From Burkholderiales bacterium (GTDB taxonomy: Bacteria > Pseudomonadota > Gammaproteobacteria > Burkholderiales > Ga0077523): DNA of 41,072 bases. Both the position numbers and the translations under genes were made by a program. Shown here piece after piece: positions 15,685 through 24,900 of this stretch. The DNA lies in NCBI GenBank assembly GCA_019745565.1, contig JAIESW010000025.1:1-41072 (forward strand). The letters run 5' to 3'. The first letter of the stretch is position 1. The number at the start of each line of letters is the position of its first letter. The notes below the pieces were generated by a model that worked only from the letters and a program-made list of their open reading frames with translations, was not told the DNA's origin and did no database searches.

Positions 15685-16977
15685 TTATTGCGACAGAAAA
15701 TCCACCGCCAGTGCCGCCAGCGACCTGGCCCCTTGCAGCAACCCCGATTCGTCGATGACGAACCGCGGCGAGTGGTTCGGCGCCGCCTGCGCCATGTCCT
15801 GATCCTTCGGCGTGATGCCGACGAAGTAGAAGAAACCCGGCACCTGCTGCTGGAAGTAGGAGAAGTCCTCGGCCACCATCACGCGCTGGTTCACGCGCAG
15901 ACCGCCGTCACCGCCGATGCGCTTCAGTGTCGGCACTATCCGCTCGGTCAGCGCCGGGTCGTTCACGGTCACGGGCACGGCCTTGTCGATCTTGACGTCC
16001 GCATGCGCGTGGTTGGCTTCCGCGATGGTCTGCGCGATGTGCTTGATGCGTGCGTGGATGTCCTGCCGCATATCTTCGTCGAAGCTGCGGATCGTGCCGC
16101 TCATCTCCACCTGGTCGGGGATGATGTTCTTGCGCGCGCCGCCATGGATGGTGGCCACGGTGACGACCGCGGGTTCCTTCGAAACGTCGATCTGCCGCGC
16201 GACGATGTTCTGGAGTCCGCCCAGGATCTGCGCAGAGGTGATGACCGGGTCGATGCCGGACCACGGCCATGCGCCGTGGGTCTGCTTGCCTTTCACGGTG
16301 ATGTAGAGCCAGTCGGCGCTGGCCATCAGCGGGCCGGAGCGATAGGCGAGCATGCCCGCGGGCATGCCGGCCATCACGTGCAATCCGAAGATCGCGTCGG
16401 GCTTCGGGTTCTCCAGAGCACCATCCTTGATCACGAGCGGTGCGCCGCCTTCCTCGCCGGGCGGCGGCCCTTCTTCCGCGGGCTGGAAGATGAATTTCAC
16501 CGTGCCGGGCAATTGCTCGCGCACGCTCGCCAGCACTTCGGCCACGCCGAGCAGGATGGCCATGTGAGCGTCGTGTCCGCAAGCGTGCATGACGCCCACT
16601 TGCTGCCCGAGGTACTCCGTCTTCACCGTCGACTTGAAGGGCAGGTCGCCTTCTTCGATGACCGGCAGCGCATCCATGTCGGCACGCAGCGCCACGACCT
16701 TGCCGGGCTTGCCGCCTTTCAATACGCCGACGACGCCGGTGTGGGCGACGCCGGTCGTGACGTCCATGCCCAGTTTGCGCAGGTGAGCCGCGATCGTTTC
16801 GGCGGTGCGCGTCTCCCGGTTCGACAACTCGGGGTGCTGGTGCAGGTGCCGCCGCCATTCGATGACCTTGGGTTCGATGGCGCGGATGCGCTGGTCGACG
16901 ATGGTGGGTAGATCCTGCGCGGCGGCGGGTGCAGCGACGACGGCCGACAGCAGCAGGAAGGGAACGATGCGTTGCAT
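15685..16977 (-). CDS. Exported M20D amidohydrolase/peptidase
   Basis: 430 residues from the ATG at 16977 behind CCAGGAG. Signal peptide about 1-20 (ending AAPAAAQ). The M20D catalytic domain has RRHLHQHPELS, VVALRADMDALP, HACGHDAHMA and QPAEEG; these contain the metal-binding Cys/His and catalytic Glu residues of the family. A dimerisation domain in the middle includes the GARKNIIPD motif. The family hydrolyses N-acyl amino acids, hippurate-like amides or indole conjugates. The signal peptide places it in the periplasm, less usual than the cytoplasmic forms. The specific substrate cannot be read from the sequence. Neighbouring barrel protein could import its substrate. Confidence 0.9.
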   Translation of the reverse strand: MQRIVPFLLLSAVVAAPAAAQDLPTIVDQRIRAIEPKVIEWRRHLHQHPELSNRETRTAETIAAHLRKLGMDVTTGVAHTGVVGVLKGGKPGKVVALRADMDALPVIEEGDLPFKSTVKTEYLGQQVGVMHACGHDAHMAILLGVAEVLASVREQLPGTVKFIFQPAEEGPPPGEEGGAPLVIKDGALENPKPDAIFGLHVMAGMPAGMLAYRSGPLMASADWLYITVKGKQTHGAWPWSGIDPVITSAQILGGLQNIVARQIDVSKEPAVVTVATIHGGARKNIIPDQVEMSGTIRSFDEDMRQDIHARIKHIAQTIAEANHAHADVKIDKAVPVTVNDPALTERIVPTLKRIGGDGGLRVNQRVMVAEDFSYFQQQVPGFFYFVGITPKDQDMAQAAPNHSPRFVIDESGLLQGARSLAALAVDFLSQ

Positions 16978-17190
16978 GGCGTGACTCCTGGAGGTGTGAT
17001 GGGTGCCGGCGAAGACGCGACGCGGCGGGTAAGGGCGGATGGTGCGGTGCAAAGCGAAACTACCGCGAAAGCGGGCGTTCGAGAATCGGTCCGCGCTGCC
17101 GATCAGCGTCATCGGATTGGCGGTCGATCGCACGCTGGCGCTCCCGGGGGGCGGCTGTCGGATCCGCGAGCGGCCTTTTGTTCCAGGGAC

Positions 17191-17219
17191 TTGCCGACGC
17201 CCCAACCAATGTATCTATT
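17191..17219 (+). promoter_or_regulatory. Candidate sigma-70 promoter upstream of the DUF1232-like gene
   Basis: TTGCCG (17191-17196) and TCTATT (17214-17219) are separated by 17 bases and lie about 78 bases before the ATG at 17297. Each hexamer matches four of six consensus positions. The rest of the 319-base gap back to the amidohydrolase start shows only that gene's ribosome binding site. Confidence 0.35.
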
Positions 17220-17296
17220 TAGCGAACCCCTTGGGGCAGGCACACCGGCACTGTCCGTGCTTTGGAGCGGGCATCCGACCAACCCACGAGGTAGCC

Positions 17297-17938
17297 ATGG
17301 CCACCGACCAGATTCGCGCCCAGATTCAGGATGCCTGGAACGAAGAACTCGAGCACCAGACGTTCGCCGGATTGATCCGCAGCCAGCTCGCACGGCAGGC
17401 CGAATCGACCGTCGCCACGACGTCGTACGAAGAGCGTGAGCGGATGACGCAGGCGATCGTCGAGAGCTGGCACGCGCAACTCGAGCAGGTGCCGGATCTC
17501 ATCGATGCCGTGGCCGAAGCAGCTGCCCGCGCGCTGGTGTACGACGCCGTGGCGCCGATCCTCGATGTCGCCGAGAGCTACTTCTTCCAGCCCGATGACC
17601 TGCTCGCCGACAGTCTCGGTCTGCTGGGATTGATGGACGACATGTATCTCTCGCTGTCGCTGCTCCATTCCGTCTCGGAGCAATACCGCGGCGTGACCGG
17701 TCGGCCGCTGATCGACGTCGACCTGGCGCCTTCGGTCCAGTCGGTACGCTCCTTGTTCCAGGGCCGGCGCCTCGCGGCTCTGGACGGGGCCATCGAATCC
17801 GCACTGTGCCGCCCGGGAATGCTCGCGTCGGTGAAGCAGCTGCACGCCTTGAAGCAGCCGCTTGCGGTGAAGGACTGGGCCCCGGGCGCCATGCCGGGTC
17901 GCGCCGACGAGGACGTGCGCGAACCTGCGGGGGTCTGA
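17297..17938 (+). CDS. DUF1232-like (YkvA-related) hypothetical protein
   Basis: 213 residues from the ATG at 17297 with GAGG upstream; the frame is open from 17039, but that part has no coding features. It is mostly helical and acidic. Residues about 95-115 (FFQPDDLLADSLGLLGLMDD) resemble the DUF1232 core, where a P-D-D-x-x-P-D stretch precedes GxxDD. Function unknown; DUF1232 proteins are usually small and membrane-associated, whereas this one has long extra helices and no clear membrane segment. A DUF4124 gene follows after 5 bases, so the two probably share a transcript. Confidence 0.5.
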   Translation: MATDQIRAQIQDAWNEELEHQTFAGLIRSQLARQAESTVATTSYEERERMTQAIVESWHAQLEQVPDLIDAVAEAAARALVYDAVAPILDVAESYFFQPDDLLADSLGLLGLMDDMYLSLSLLHSVSEQYRGVTGRPLIDVDLAPSVQSVRSLFQGRRLAALDGAIESALCRPGMLASVKQLHALKQPLAVKDWAPGAMPGRADEDVREPAGV

Positions 17939-17943
17939 CCTCC

Positions 17944-18423
17944 ATGCGGCGCTCCCGGCCCGTTGCGTTCTTCGCAGTGCTGCTGGCGCTTTCCGTTTCT
18001 TCTACCGTCCTCGCACAGGGCGTCTTCAAGTGCACGGTGGACGGCAAGACGGTGTACCAGGCATCGCCCTGCAACGGGCAGGGCAAGTCGCTGGAACTCG
18101 CACGCGGTCCGAACGAGCAGCAGATCCAGGAGGCGCGGATACGCGCCGCCGCCGACAAGAGCAAGGCGTTCGAGGCCGATGCGCGGATGCAGCAGCGCGC
18201 CCAGCAACAGACGCAGCGGGTGTCCCAGAACTCCGTCGGCGGATCGCGGGTCGACTGCGCGGGTCTCAGTCAGAGGCGTGCCACCGCCTTCGGGCGACGC
18301 AACGGCGCGTTTCGGCAGACCCGGCAGGACAACATCGACCGGTCGGCCGACGTGATCGCGGCCAACAACGAGATCGCTACGATCGAAGCGCAGATGGCGC
18401 AGGCAGGGTGCGCGCGGGAGTGA
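17944..18423 (+). CDS. Exported DUF4124-domain protein
   Basis: 159 residues with a signal peptide (about 1-25, ending TVLAQ). The DUF4124 domain follows at once: GVFKCTVDGKTVYQASPC, with its pair of cysteines likely disulphide-bonded. A Gln/Ala/Arg-rich helix comes next, then a second Cys pair (VDCAGLSQ and QAGCARE). DUF4124 proteins are abundant periplasmic proteins of beta- and gammaproteobacteria without a known function. It lies 5 bases after the DUF1232-like gene. Confidence 0.8.
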   Translation: MRRSRPVAFFAVLLALSVSSTVLAQGVFKCTVDGKTVYQASPCNGQGKSLELARGPNEQQIQEARIRAAADKSKAFEADARMQQRAQQQTQRVSQNSVGGSRVDCAGLSQRRATAFGRRNGAFRQTRQDNIDRSADVIAANNEIATIEAQMAQAGCARE

Positions 18424-18532
18424 CTTGCCAACCTGTGGGCTGAAACGCGTTCGCGCTTCAGCGGTGCCCGGTGTCGGATTCGTTGCCGGGGGCGGGAGTC
18501 CATGCATTCGCGACGCCGCCTCGAGAGGCACT

Positions 18533-18571
18533 CCTTCCCCCACCAAAGGTGGGGGAAGGTTGGGATGGGGG
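18533..18571. repeat. GC-rich palindromic intergenic repeat (REP/MITE-like)
   Basis: CCTTCCCCCACC (18533-18544) and GGTGGGGGAAGG (18548-18559) form a perfect 12-base-pair stem with a 3-base loop, followed by TTGGGATGGGGG. The same unit in reverse orientation occurs at 20741-20778. It lies between the convergent DUF4124 and alpha/beta hydrolase genes and may also help end transcription, although it has no T-run. Confidence 0.75.
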
Positions 18572-18602
18572 CAGCGCCGCCGCTTCCGGCCAGCTGACCG
18601 AA

Positions 18603-19610
18603 CTATCGGTTCTCCAGCGCGCGCAACAACGCCTCGTGAAACCGCCGGGGCGCTTCCACCTGGGGTGAGTGTCCCAGGTCCGGAAACTCGATGAGGGTCG
18701 CTCCGGGAATCGCGGCGGCGGCACGCCGTCCGAGCTCGGGATAGTTGCCGAGGCGCTGCGCGACCTCGGGCGATGCACGACTGGCGCCGGGTGCGGTGCG
18801 ATCGAGACCGCAGATGAAGAGGAACGTCGGCACGCGGATCGCGCCGAATTCGTACAGCACCGGTTGCGTGAAGATCATGTCCGACGTCGAAGCCTGGTTC
18901 CAGGCCACGACCTCGCGACCGCTCCCGGCGTACAGGCCTGCAGCCATCGCGACCCAGCGGTCGTACTCGGGCTTCCACCGACCGTTGTAGTAGTACTTGA
19001 GCTGGTAGTTGCGGATGCTCTCGGCGGTGGTGCGCAGTTCGCCCTGATAGAGCTGATCGATGGTGGCGTAGGGCACGCCTTCGGCCTTCCAGTCCTCCAG
19101 GCCGAGCGGGCTCACCATCACGAGCTGGTCCACCGCATCGGGATACATCTGCGCGTAGCGGGCCGCCAGCATCCCGCCCATGGAATGCCCGACGATGGTC
19201 GCGCGTTTCACGCCGCGCGCCGCCAGCAGGGCATGCGTATTGGCGGCAAGCTGGTGCAACGTGTACTGGTAGCGCTCGGGTTTGGTGGACTTGCAGAACC
19301 CGACCTGGTCGGGTGCGATGACGCGATAGCCCGAAGCGGACAAGATCGCGATGGTCGCCTCCCACGTGGCTGCGCAGAAGTTCTTCCCGTGCAGCAGGAC
19401 GACGGTCCTGCCGTTGGGGCGCTCGGGGGCCACGTCCATCAACGCCATGGAGACCTCGCGTCCCTGGGACGGGAACGTGTAGCGTTCGACCGGGCGCGGA
19501 TAGTCGAACCCTTCGAGCTCCGGCCCATAGGTCGCCGGAGCGTCGGCCGCGACGGCGCCGGCAATGGCGAGCAGCAGGAGGAGCGGTGCGACGTGAAGTG
19601 TCGATCTCAT
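18603..19610 (-). CDS. Exported alpha/beta hydrolase
   Basis: 335 residues from the ATG at 19610, with a signal peptide (about 1-22, ending GAVAADA). The alpha/beta-hydrolase fold shows VVLLHGKNFCAATW (oxyanion loop), VIAPDQVGFCKST, the nucleophile elbow IVGHSMGGMLA, ICGLDRTAPGA and a C-terminal PDLGHSPQVEAP carrying the catalytic His. A cap domain lies between. These features fit haloalkane dehalogenase-, epoxide hydrolase- or esterase-like periplasmic enzymes; the substrate is not evident. It follows the enolase-superfamily gene by 17 bases, suggesting a short catabolic operon. Confidence 0.85.
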   Translation of the reverse strand: MRSTLHVAPLLLLLAIAGAVAADAPATYGPELEGFDYPRPVERYTFPSQGREVSMALMDVAPERPNGRTVVLLHGKNFCAATWEATIAILSASGYRVIAPDQVGFCKSTKPERYQYTLHQLAANTHALLAARGVKRATIVGHSMGGMLAARYAQMYPDAVDQLVMVSPLGLEDWKAEGVPYATIDQLYQGELRTTAESIRNYQLKYYYNGRWKPEYDRWVAMAAGLYAGSGREVVAWNQASTSDMIFTQPVLYEFGAIRVPTFLFICGLDRTAPGASRASPEVAQRLGNYPELGRRAAAAIPGATLIEFPDLGHSPQVEAPRRFHEALLRALENR

Positions 19611-19627
19611 CGGATTGTGCTCGCGCG

Positions 19628-20698
19628 TCAGATACGGCAGCGTTGCACGGCAGCGGCATCCCATTCCATGCCGATGCCCGGGGCATCCCAGGGTGTGATC
19701 TTGCCGTCGCGCAACGCTAGCGGTGCGCGCCGCAAGCCGCCTGCAGCGTCCATCACCTCCAGCCAGTCCGCCGTCGGCGTCGCGCAGAGCAGATGCATGC
19801 TCGCCTCGACGAACGTGTGGGACGACATCGGCAGTCCGGCCGATCGGGCGAGAGCGGCGGCTTCCATCCAGCCCGTGACGCCATGAATGAACTGGGCGTC
19901 CGGCATGACCAGGTCCATGGCCCTGGCAGCGATGGCTGCGCGCATTTCCATCGGACCGTGGAAGTTCTCGCCGATCTGGAGCGGGGTCGTGATGGCATCG
20001 GCGATGCGCGCGCAACCTTCGAGATCGTCGGCCAGGACCGGCTCCTCGATCCATGCGAGACCTTCGCCGTCGAGCGCCTTGCAGCGCGTGATCGCCTCGG
20101 CCACGCTCAACGACTGGTTGTAGTCGATCATCAGGGCGATGTCGTCGCCCAGCGCGTGACGTGCGGCTCGTACTGCTGCGAGGTCTTCCGCGAGCGTGGG
20201 GAAGCCTGCCTTGATCTTGAGACCTGCATAGCCCGCGGCGCGCGTTTCCTCGGCGATCTCCACGACCGACTGCGCGTCGTACAGTCCCACGCTGTTGTAG
20301 GCCTTGATCGGTCGCAGTTCCGCACCGAGGGCATGCGCGAGCGGCTTGCCGAGGGCGCGGGCCCACGTGTCCCAGAGCGCCATGTCGAGACCGCCGAGCG
20401 CGAGGCCGATCAGGCCCTTGACGCCGAGCAGGCGGCAGCGACGGGCGAGGAAGGCGTGCAGGTCACGCGGCGCGAGCGGCATACCGATGATCGTTCCGGC
20501 GAGGGCCGCGACCGAGCGGTCCAGCGCGGGCAGAAAGTCCGGCAGATACACCTGTGCGTAGGCGCGGCCTTCGATGCCCGCGTCGGTTTGCACGTCGATG
20601 AGCACCAGCGGGAAACGGTCGATGGTGCCGGAAGCGGTGCGAACGGGGCGGGGGATGGGGGCGAGGACAGGGGTGGTACGGATGGCGGTGATCTTCAT
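19628..20698 (-). CDS. Mandelate racemase/muconate lactonizing enzyme family protein
   Basis: 356 residues from the ATG at 20698. It has an enolase-superfamily capping domain and a barrel with the mandelate-racemase residues in place: KxK base (Lys161, Lys163), metal ligands Asp192 (MIDYNQ), Glu218 (WIEEP) and Glu244 (QIGENF), and an Asp267/His294 pair with the same 27-residue spacing as in mandelate racemase (Asp270/His297). Both catalytic bases are present, so racemisation or dehydration of a 2-hydroxy or sugar acid is expected. No signal peptide. It lies directly upstream of the exported hydrolase. Confidence 0.9.
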   Translation of the reverse strand: MKITAIRTTPVLAPIPRPVRTASGTIDRFPLVLIDVQTDAGIEGRAYAQVYLPDFLPALDRSVAALAGTIIGMPLAPRDLHAFLARRCRLLGVKGLIGLALGGLDMALWDTWARALGKPLAHALGAELRPIKAYNSVGLYDAQSVVEIAEETRAAGYAGLKIKAGFPTLAEDLAAVRAARHALGDDIALMIDYNQSLSVAEAITRCKALDGEGLAWIEEPVLADDLEGCARIADAITTPLQIGENFHGPMEMRAAIAARAMDLVMPDAQFIHGVTGWMEAAALARSAGLPMSSHTFVEASMHLLCATPTADWLEVMDAAGGLRRAPLALRDGKITPWDAPGIGMEWDAAAVQRCRI

Positions 20699-20740
20699 CG
20701 GAGGTCTTTTCGGATTGTCGTGGTGCGGGTGCAGGGCGGC

Positions 20741-20880
20741 CCCCATCCCAACCTTCCCCCACCGGAGGTGGGGGAAGGGGCGTACGGCCCGTCCCGACTT
20801 CGTCGGGGCGTAAGGCTCGTCCCGGCTTCGTCCAAGGTGTACCGCTCCCTCCCCCGGCTAGGCCGGGGGCTGGGGTGGGG
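20741..20880. repeat. Composite palindromic intergenic repeat cluster
   Basis: Three pieces are adjacent. First, CCTTCCCCCACC (20752-20763) and its reverse complement (20767-20778), preceded by CCCCATCCCAA: an inverted copy of 18533-18571. Second, two related direct repeats, CGTCCCGACTTCGTC (about 20790) and CGTCCCGGCTTCGTC (about 20818). Third, CCCCCGGC-TAG-GCCGGGGG (20851-20869), an 8-base-pair hairpin. The whole resembles the mosaic REP-type elements common in high-GC proteobacteria. No gene is present. Confidence 0.7.
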
Positions 20881-20944
20881 GCAAAGGCCGCCGAGTTTAC
20901 GGTACGCCACCCAAGGACGTGCATGCGCGACTCACGTCGCCGCG

Positions 20945-21544
20945 CTAGCGTGCCGTCAACCCGAAAGTCAGCGTGATGTGCAGCTGGTTGTTCTCGGCGC
21001 TGAGTTCGGTCACCGCCAGGCGATCCACCAGCACCTCATACGTCGACTGGCGATCGGCGAGGATGCGCTGCAATCCATCGCGCACGTCGATCGTGATGGC
21101 GCGCGGAATCGCGCTTGCGAGGAACTGCTGCAGGAGCGCGCGATAGCCTTCGTTCGAGATCTCGTCGACGCGGATATCCGTCAGCACCAGCTTCTCTCCC
21201 GGAAACGTCGGCTTCGCCGACATCGTCACCTGCACCACGTCGCTTCGGGTGCCCACGCATTGGTCGCCCACTTCCATCGACACCTTGCCGCTCAGGCGCG
21301 CCTTGATGCGGATCCGACCCTGCGCGAGCGTCACGGCGGGAGAATCGACGTACGCGTACTGGCACGTGGTCGGCGGCAACAGGTGGTAGCGCCCGTCGTC
21401 GATGAACAGTTCGTTCATCAGCATTTTCTGGATGGCGGTGTTGCGGATCGTCAGTTCGCTCAACGGACCCGCGGCCGCGGCCGACCAGGACGCACAGACC
21501 ATCATGGCAAGACAGGCGAGTCCGGGGCTCGTCCGAAGCTTCAT
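20945..21544 (-). CDS. Exported protein of unknown function
   Basis: 199 residues from the ATG at 21544, with a signal peptide ending AAAAG (about residue 25). The mature part is a beta-rich domain (SELTIRNTAIQKMLMNELF near the start and LTFGLTAR at the end) with two cysteines. The pattern of a small lipid-binding-like periplasmic domain suggests DUF1439/YceB-type proteins, but the match is weak. No lipobox is present. It stands alone between repeat cluster and regulatory gap. Confidence 0.6.
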   Translation of the reverse strand: MKLRTSPGLACLAMMVCASWSAAAAGPLSELTIRNTAIQKMLMNELFIDDGRYHLLPPTTCQYAYVDSPAVTLAQGRIRIKARLSGKVSMEVGDQCVGTRSDVVQVTMSAKPTFPGEKLVLTDIRVDEISNEGYRALLQQFLASAIPRAITIDVRDGLQRILADRQSTYEVLVDRLAVTELSAENNQLHITLTFGLTAR

Positions 21545-21975
21545 CGCGGGGCTCCTGGGCAGGGCGGGGTCACGTCGCCGGCGAATCGGCAAACGCAAAG
21601 GGCGCGACTTGCGTCACGCCCCTGCGGTTTTGCCTCTGCGTCCCGAACGAGATGACCCCCATGCATCGAGGTCAATAGGGTCGCCACCGGTTCGCATCAG
21701 GTGCACTCGACTGACGGGCGCGCACAACAGCGAACTCTGAGCAACGACTGGATCGTTAAGCTTTGTGCCTGAGGATCTACCCCGATCCGGCACGCGGAAG
21801 CAGCGTCAGTTGGCGCTCTTCGCAGGTCGAAGTCAAGCGGTTTCTGTACTCGTCCGCGATGCCGGAAAATCCGTGATGATTCGGTGCGGTCACACACGGT
21901 CCGGGAAGAATTTGGCCCTGGAACCAAAGCCGACGCTGCGCTACAAACAAGAGGAACAACCGCGACCGGGGCCTC
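21545..21975. other. Divergent intergenic region with a hairpin
   Basis: This 431-base gap separates the exported minus-strand protein from the plus-strand hybrid kinase. At 21600-21621 GGGCG-C-GAC, loop TTGC, GTC-A-CGCCC forms an 8-base-pair stem with one mismatch; it could be an operator or leader structure of the minus-strand gene. No convincing open frame, RNA gene or consensus promoter was seen. Confidence 0.4.
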
Positions 21976-24900
21976 ATGCAAGCGAACGAAGATGCCAACC
22001 GCGAGGCCGCCGACTTTCTCGGCGGAGGCGGCGAAATGGGTGCCCGGATGCGAGCGCTCGACTGGACGGCGACACCGCTCGGCCCGCCCGCAAGTTGGCC
22101 GCAGTCGCTCAAGACGATCGTCCGGATGATGCTCGATTCGCGCTATGCGATGTGGATGCTCTGGGGGCCGGAGCTGACCTTCTTCTGCAACGACGCGTAC
22201 CTGCCGACCGTGGGCATCAAGCGCGACTGGGTGCTGGGCGCGCGCTCGGACCGGGTCTGGGAGGAGATCTGGCCCGATATCGGACCGCGGATCCGCAAGG
22301 TCCTCGAGCACGGCCAGGCGACCTGGGACGAAGGGTTGCTGCTTTTCCTGGAACGCAGCGGCTATCCGGAGGAGACCTATCACACGTTCTCGTACAGCCC
22401 GGTCCACGACGATGCGGATCGCATCGCCGGCATGCTGTGCGTGGTGACCGAGGTCACGGAACGCGTGATCGGTGAGCGGAGGCTGGGGGTGTTGCGCGAT
22501 CTGGCAGCACGTTCGGTCGAGGCGGAAAGCGTCGCCGAAAGCTGCCGGCGCATCGGAGAAGTTCTGGCGCGCAGCACGCTCGATGTCCCCTTTGCCGCGT
22601 TGTATCTGCTCGAAGAAGGTGGGCTGCGCGCTCGTCGCGCCATGACCACGGGCGATCGCAGCGATGCGGTACTGCCCCTCGTGCTCGAGGTCGGCGATGC
22701 CGCTTCATGGCGATTGCAGGAGTTGCTCACCACCGAGACGGCGCAGGAGTTGTCGCAGGCGACCGTCGAAGCGTTCGATCTCCATGCGCACACCTGGCCC
22801 GAGCGGACGAAGCGGGCGCTCGTGCTGCCGCTCAAGAGCGCGCGGCACGGCCTCGCCGGTTTCCTCGTCGCGGGAGCCAGTCCGCGCAGTCTGCTGGACG
22901 ACCGTTACCGCTCGTTCCTGGGATTGGTGGCGAATCAGGCCGGCTCCGCGATTTCCATGGCGCAGGCGTATGAAGCGGAGCGCCAGCGCGCCGAGGCTTT
23001 GAGCGAACTGGATCGCGCGAAGACCGCGTTCTTCTCCAACGTGAGCCACGAGTTCCGCACCCCGCTCACGCTGATGCTCGGCCCGCTCGAGGAACTGCTC
23101 GGCGGGCCCGGAATCGATGCCGGCGCCCAGGAGCGGATCCGGCTCATCCACCGGAATGCCGAGCGCCTGCAGCGGCTCGTCAACACGCTGCTCGATTTCT
23201 CGCGCCTCGAGGCCGGCCGGGTACAGGCATCCTACGAGCCGCTCGATCTGGGGGCGCTGACCCGCGATCTCGCCAGCACGTTTCGCTCCGCCATGGATCG
23301 TGCCGGCATCGCGTTCACGGTGGCAACGCAGCAGCTGTTCGACCCGGTGTTCGTCGATCGCGAGATGTGGGAGAAGATCATTCTCAATCTGCTGTCGAAT
23401 GCCTTCAAGTTCACGTTGGCGGGCTCGGTGGCCGTGAGGCTCTTCCGCGACGACACGGCGGCGATGCTGGAAGTCGCGGACACCGGAGTCGGGATCCCGG
23501 CCTACGAACTGCCCCGGTTATTCGACCGGTTTCATCGGGTCGAAGGTGTGGAGGGCCGCACGCACGAGGGCTCGGGTATCGGGCTCGCGCTCGTGCAGGA
23601 GCTGGTCAAGCTTCACGGCGGGTCGATCACCGTCGAAAGCCATGTCGGCGAAGGCACCCGGTTCCTGGTAAGGATCCCCTTCGGTTCGAAGCATCTGCCC
23701 GCCGAGCACGTCAAGGCGCCGCGCCGGCCGACGGCGGCATCCGCCGTCGGGGCTCGAGCCTTCGTGCAGGAAGCGTTGCGTTGGCTACCCGACTCCGGTG
23801 AGCGGTTGATGAAGGCGACCGAGGGTGTGGTCGGGGCGCCGCAGGGCGAAACGGACCGGCGCTTCGCGAACACGTTCGGCGCTCGCGTCATCCTCGCCGA
23901 CGACAACGCCGACCTGCGCAGCTATCTGCACGAACTCCTCTCGACCCACTACGACGTGCAGGCGGTGGCCGATGGTGCCGAGGCCCTCGCGCTCGCCCGG
24001 GAGCGGTTGCCGGACCTGATCGTCACCGACGTGATGATGCCGCAGCTGGACGGCTTCGGACTGCTCGCGCGGATCCGGGCGGACGACGCGTTGAAGGGGA
24101 TAGCCGTGATCCTGCTGTCCGCGCGAGCGGGCGAGGAGTCGCGCATCGAAGCGCTGGATGCCGGCGCGGACGATTACATCACCAAGCCGTTCTCCGCGCG
24201 CGAACTGCTCGCGCGGATCGGTGCATTGCTCGAACTGCGCCACATGCGGCGCTCGGCGGAAGCCGCGTTCCGGTTGCGGACCGCCCAGTTCGAGACGCTG
24301 CTCCGCGAGGCGCCGCTCGGGGTCTATCTGGTGGATGCGGACTTGCGTATCCGGGAAGCGAACCCCACGGCTCGAGCCGCTTTCGGCGCCGTCGCGGGGC
24401 TGGTCGGCAGCGAGATCGAGGCAGTGCTCCGCAACCTGCTGCCCGCGAGTTCCGCCGAAGAGGTCTGCACCATATTTCGCAACACGCTCGCGACCGGTGA
24501 GCCGTATTTCGCGCAGGAGCGGATGGAGCAGCGGCTGGGCAGCGGCGACATCCGGTACTACGAGTGGCAGGTCAATCGACTGCCTCTGCCGGACGGCCGC
24601 AACGGGGTCGTCTGCTACTTCCGCGACGTCTCCGCGCACGTGCTGGCGCGCCGGCGCCTCGAGTCGGCCGACCGCCAGAAGGACGAATTCCTGGCGATGC
24701 TGGCGCACGAGCTGAGGAACCCACTGGCGCCGATCCGCAGTGCCGGCGAGGTCCTGGCTCAGGTGGCTTCGCTGAATCCGGAGGCTCTCAAGGCGGTCGG
24801 CATCGTCGAGCGCCAGGTACGCAACCTCGCCCGGCTGGTGGACGATCTGCTCGACGTGTCGCGCATCACCCAGGGCCTGGTCACGCTGATGCACCGCACG

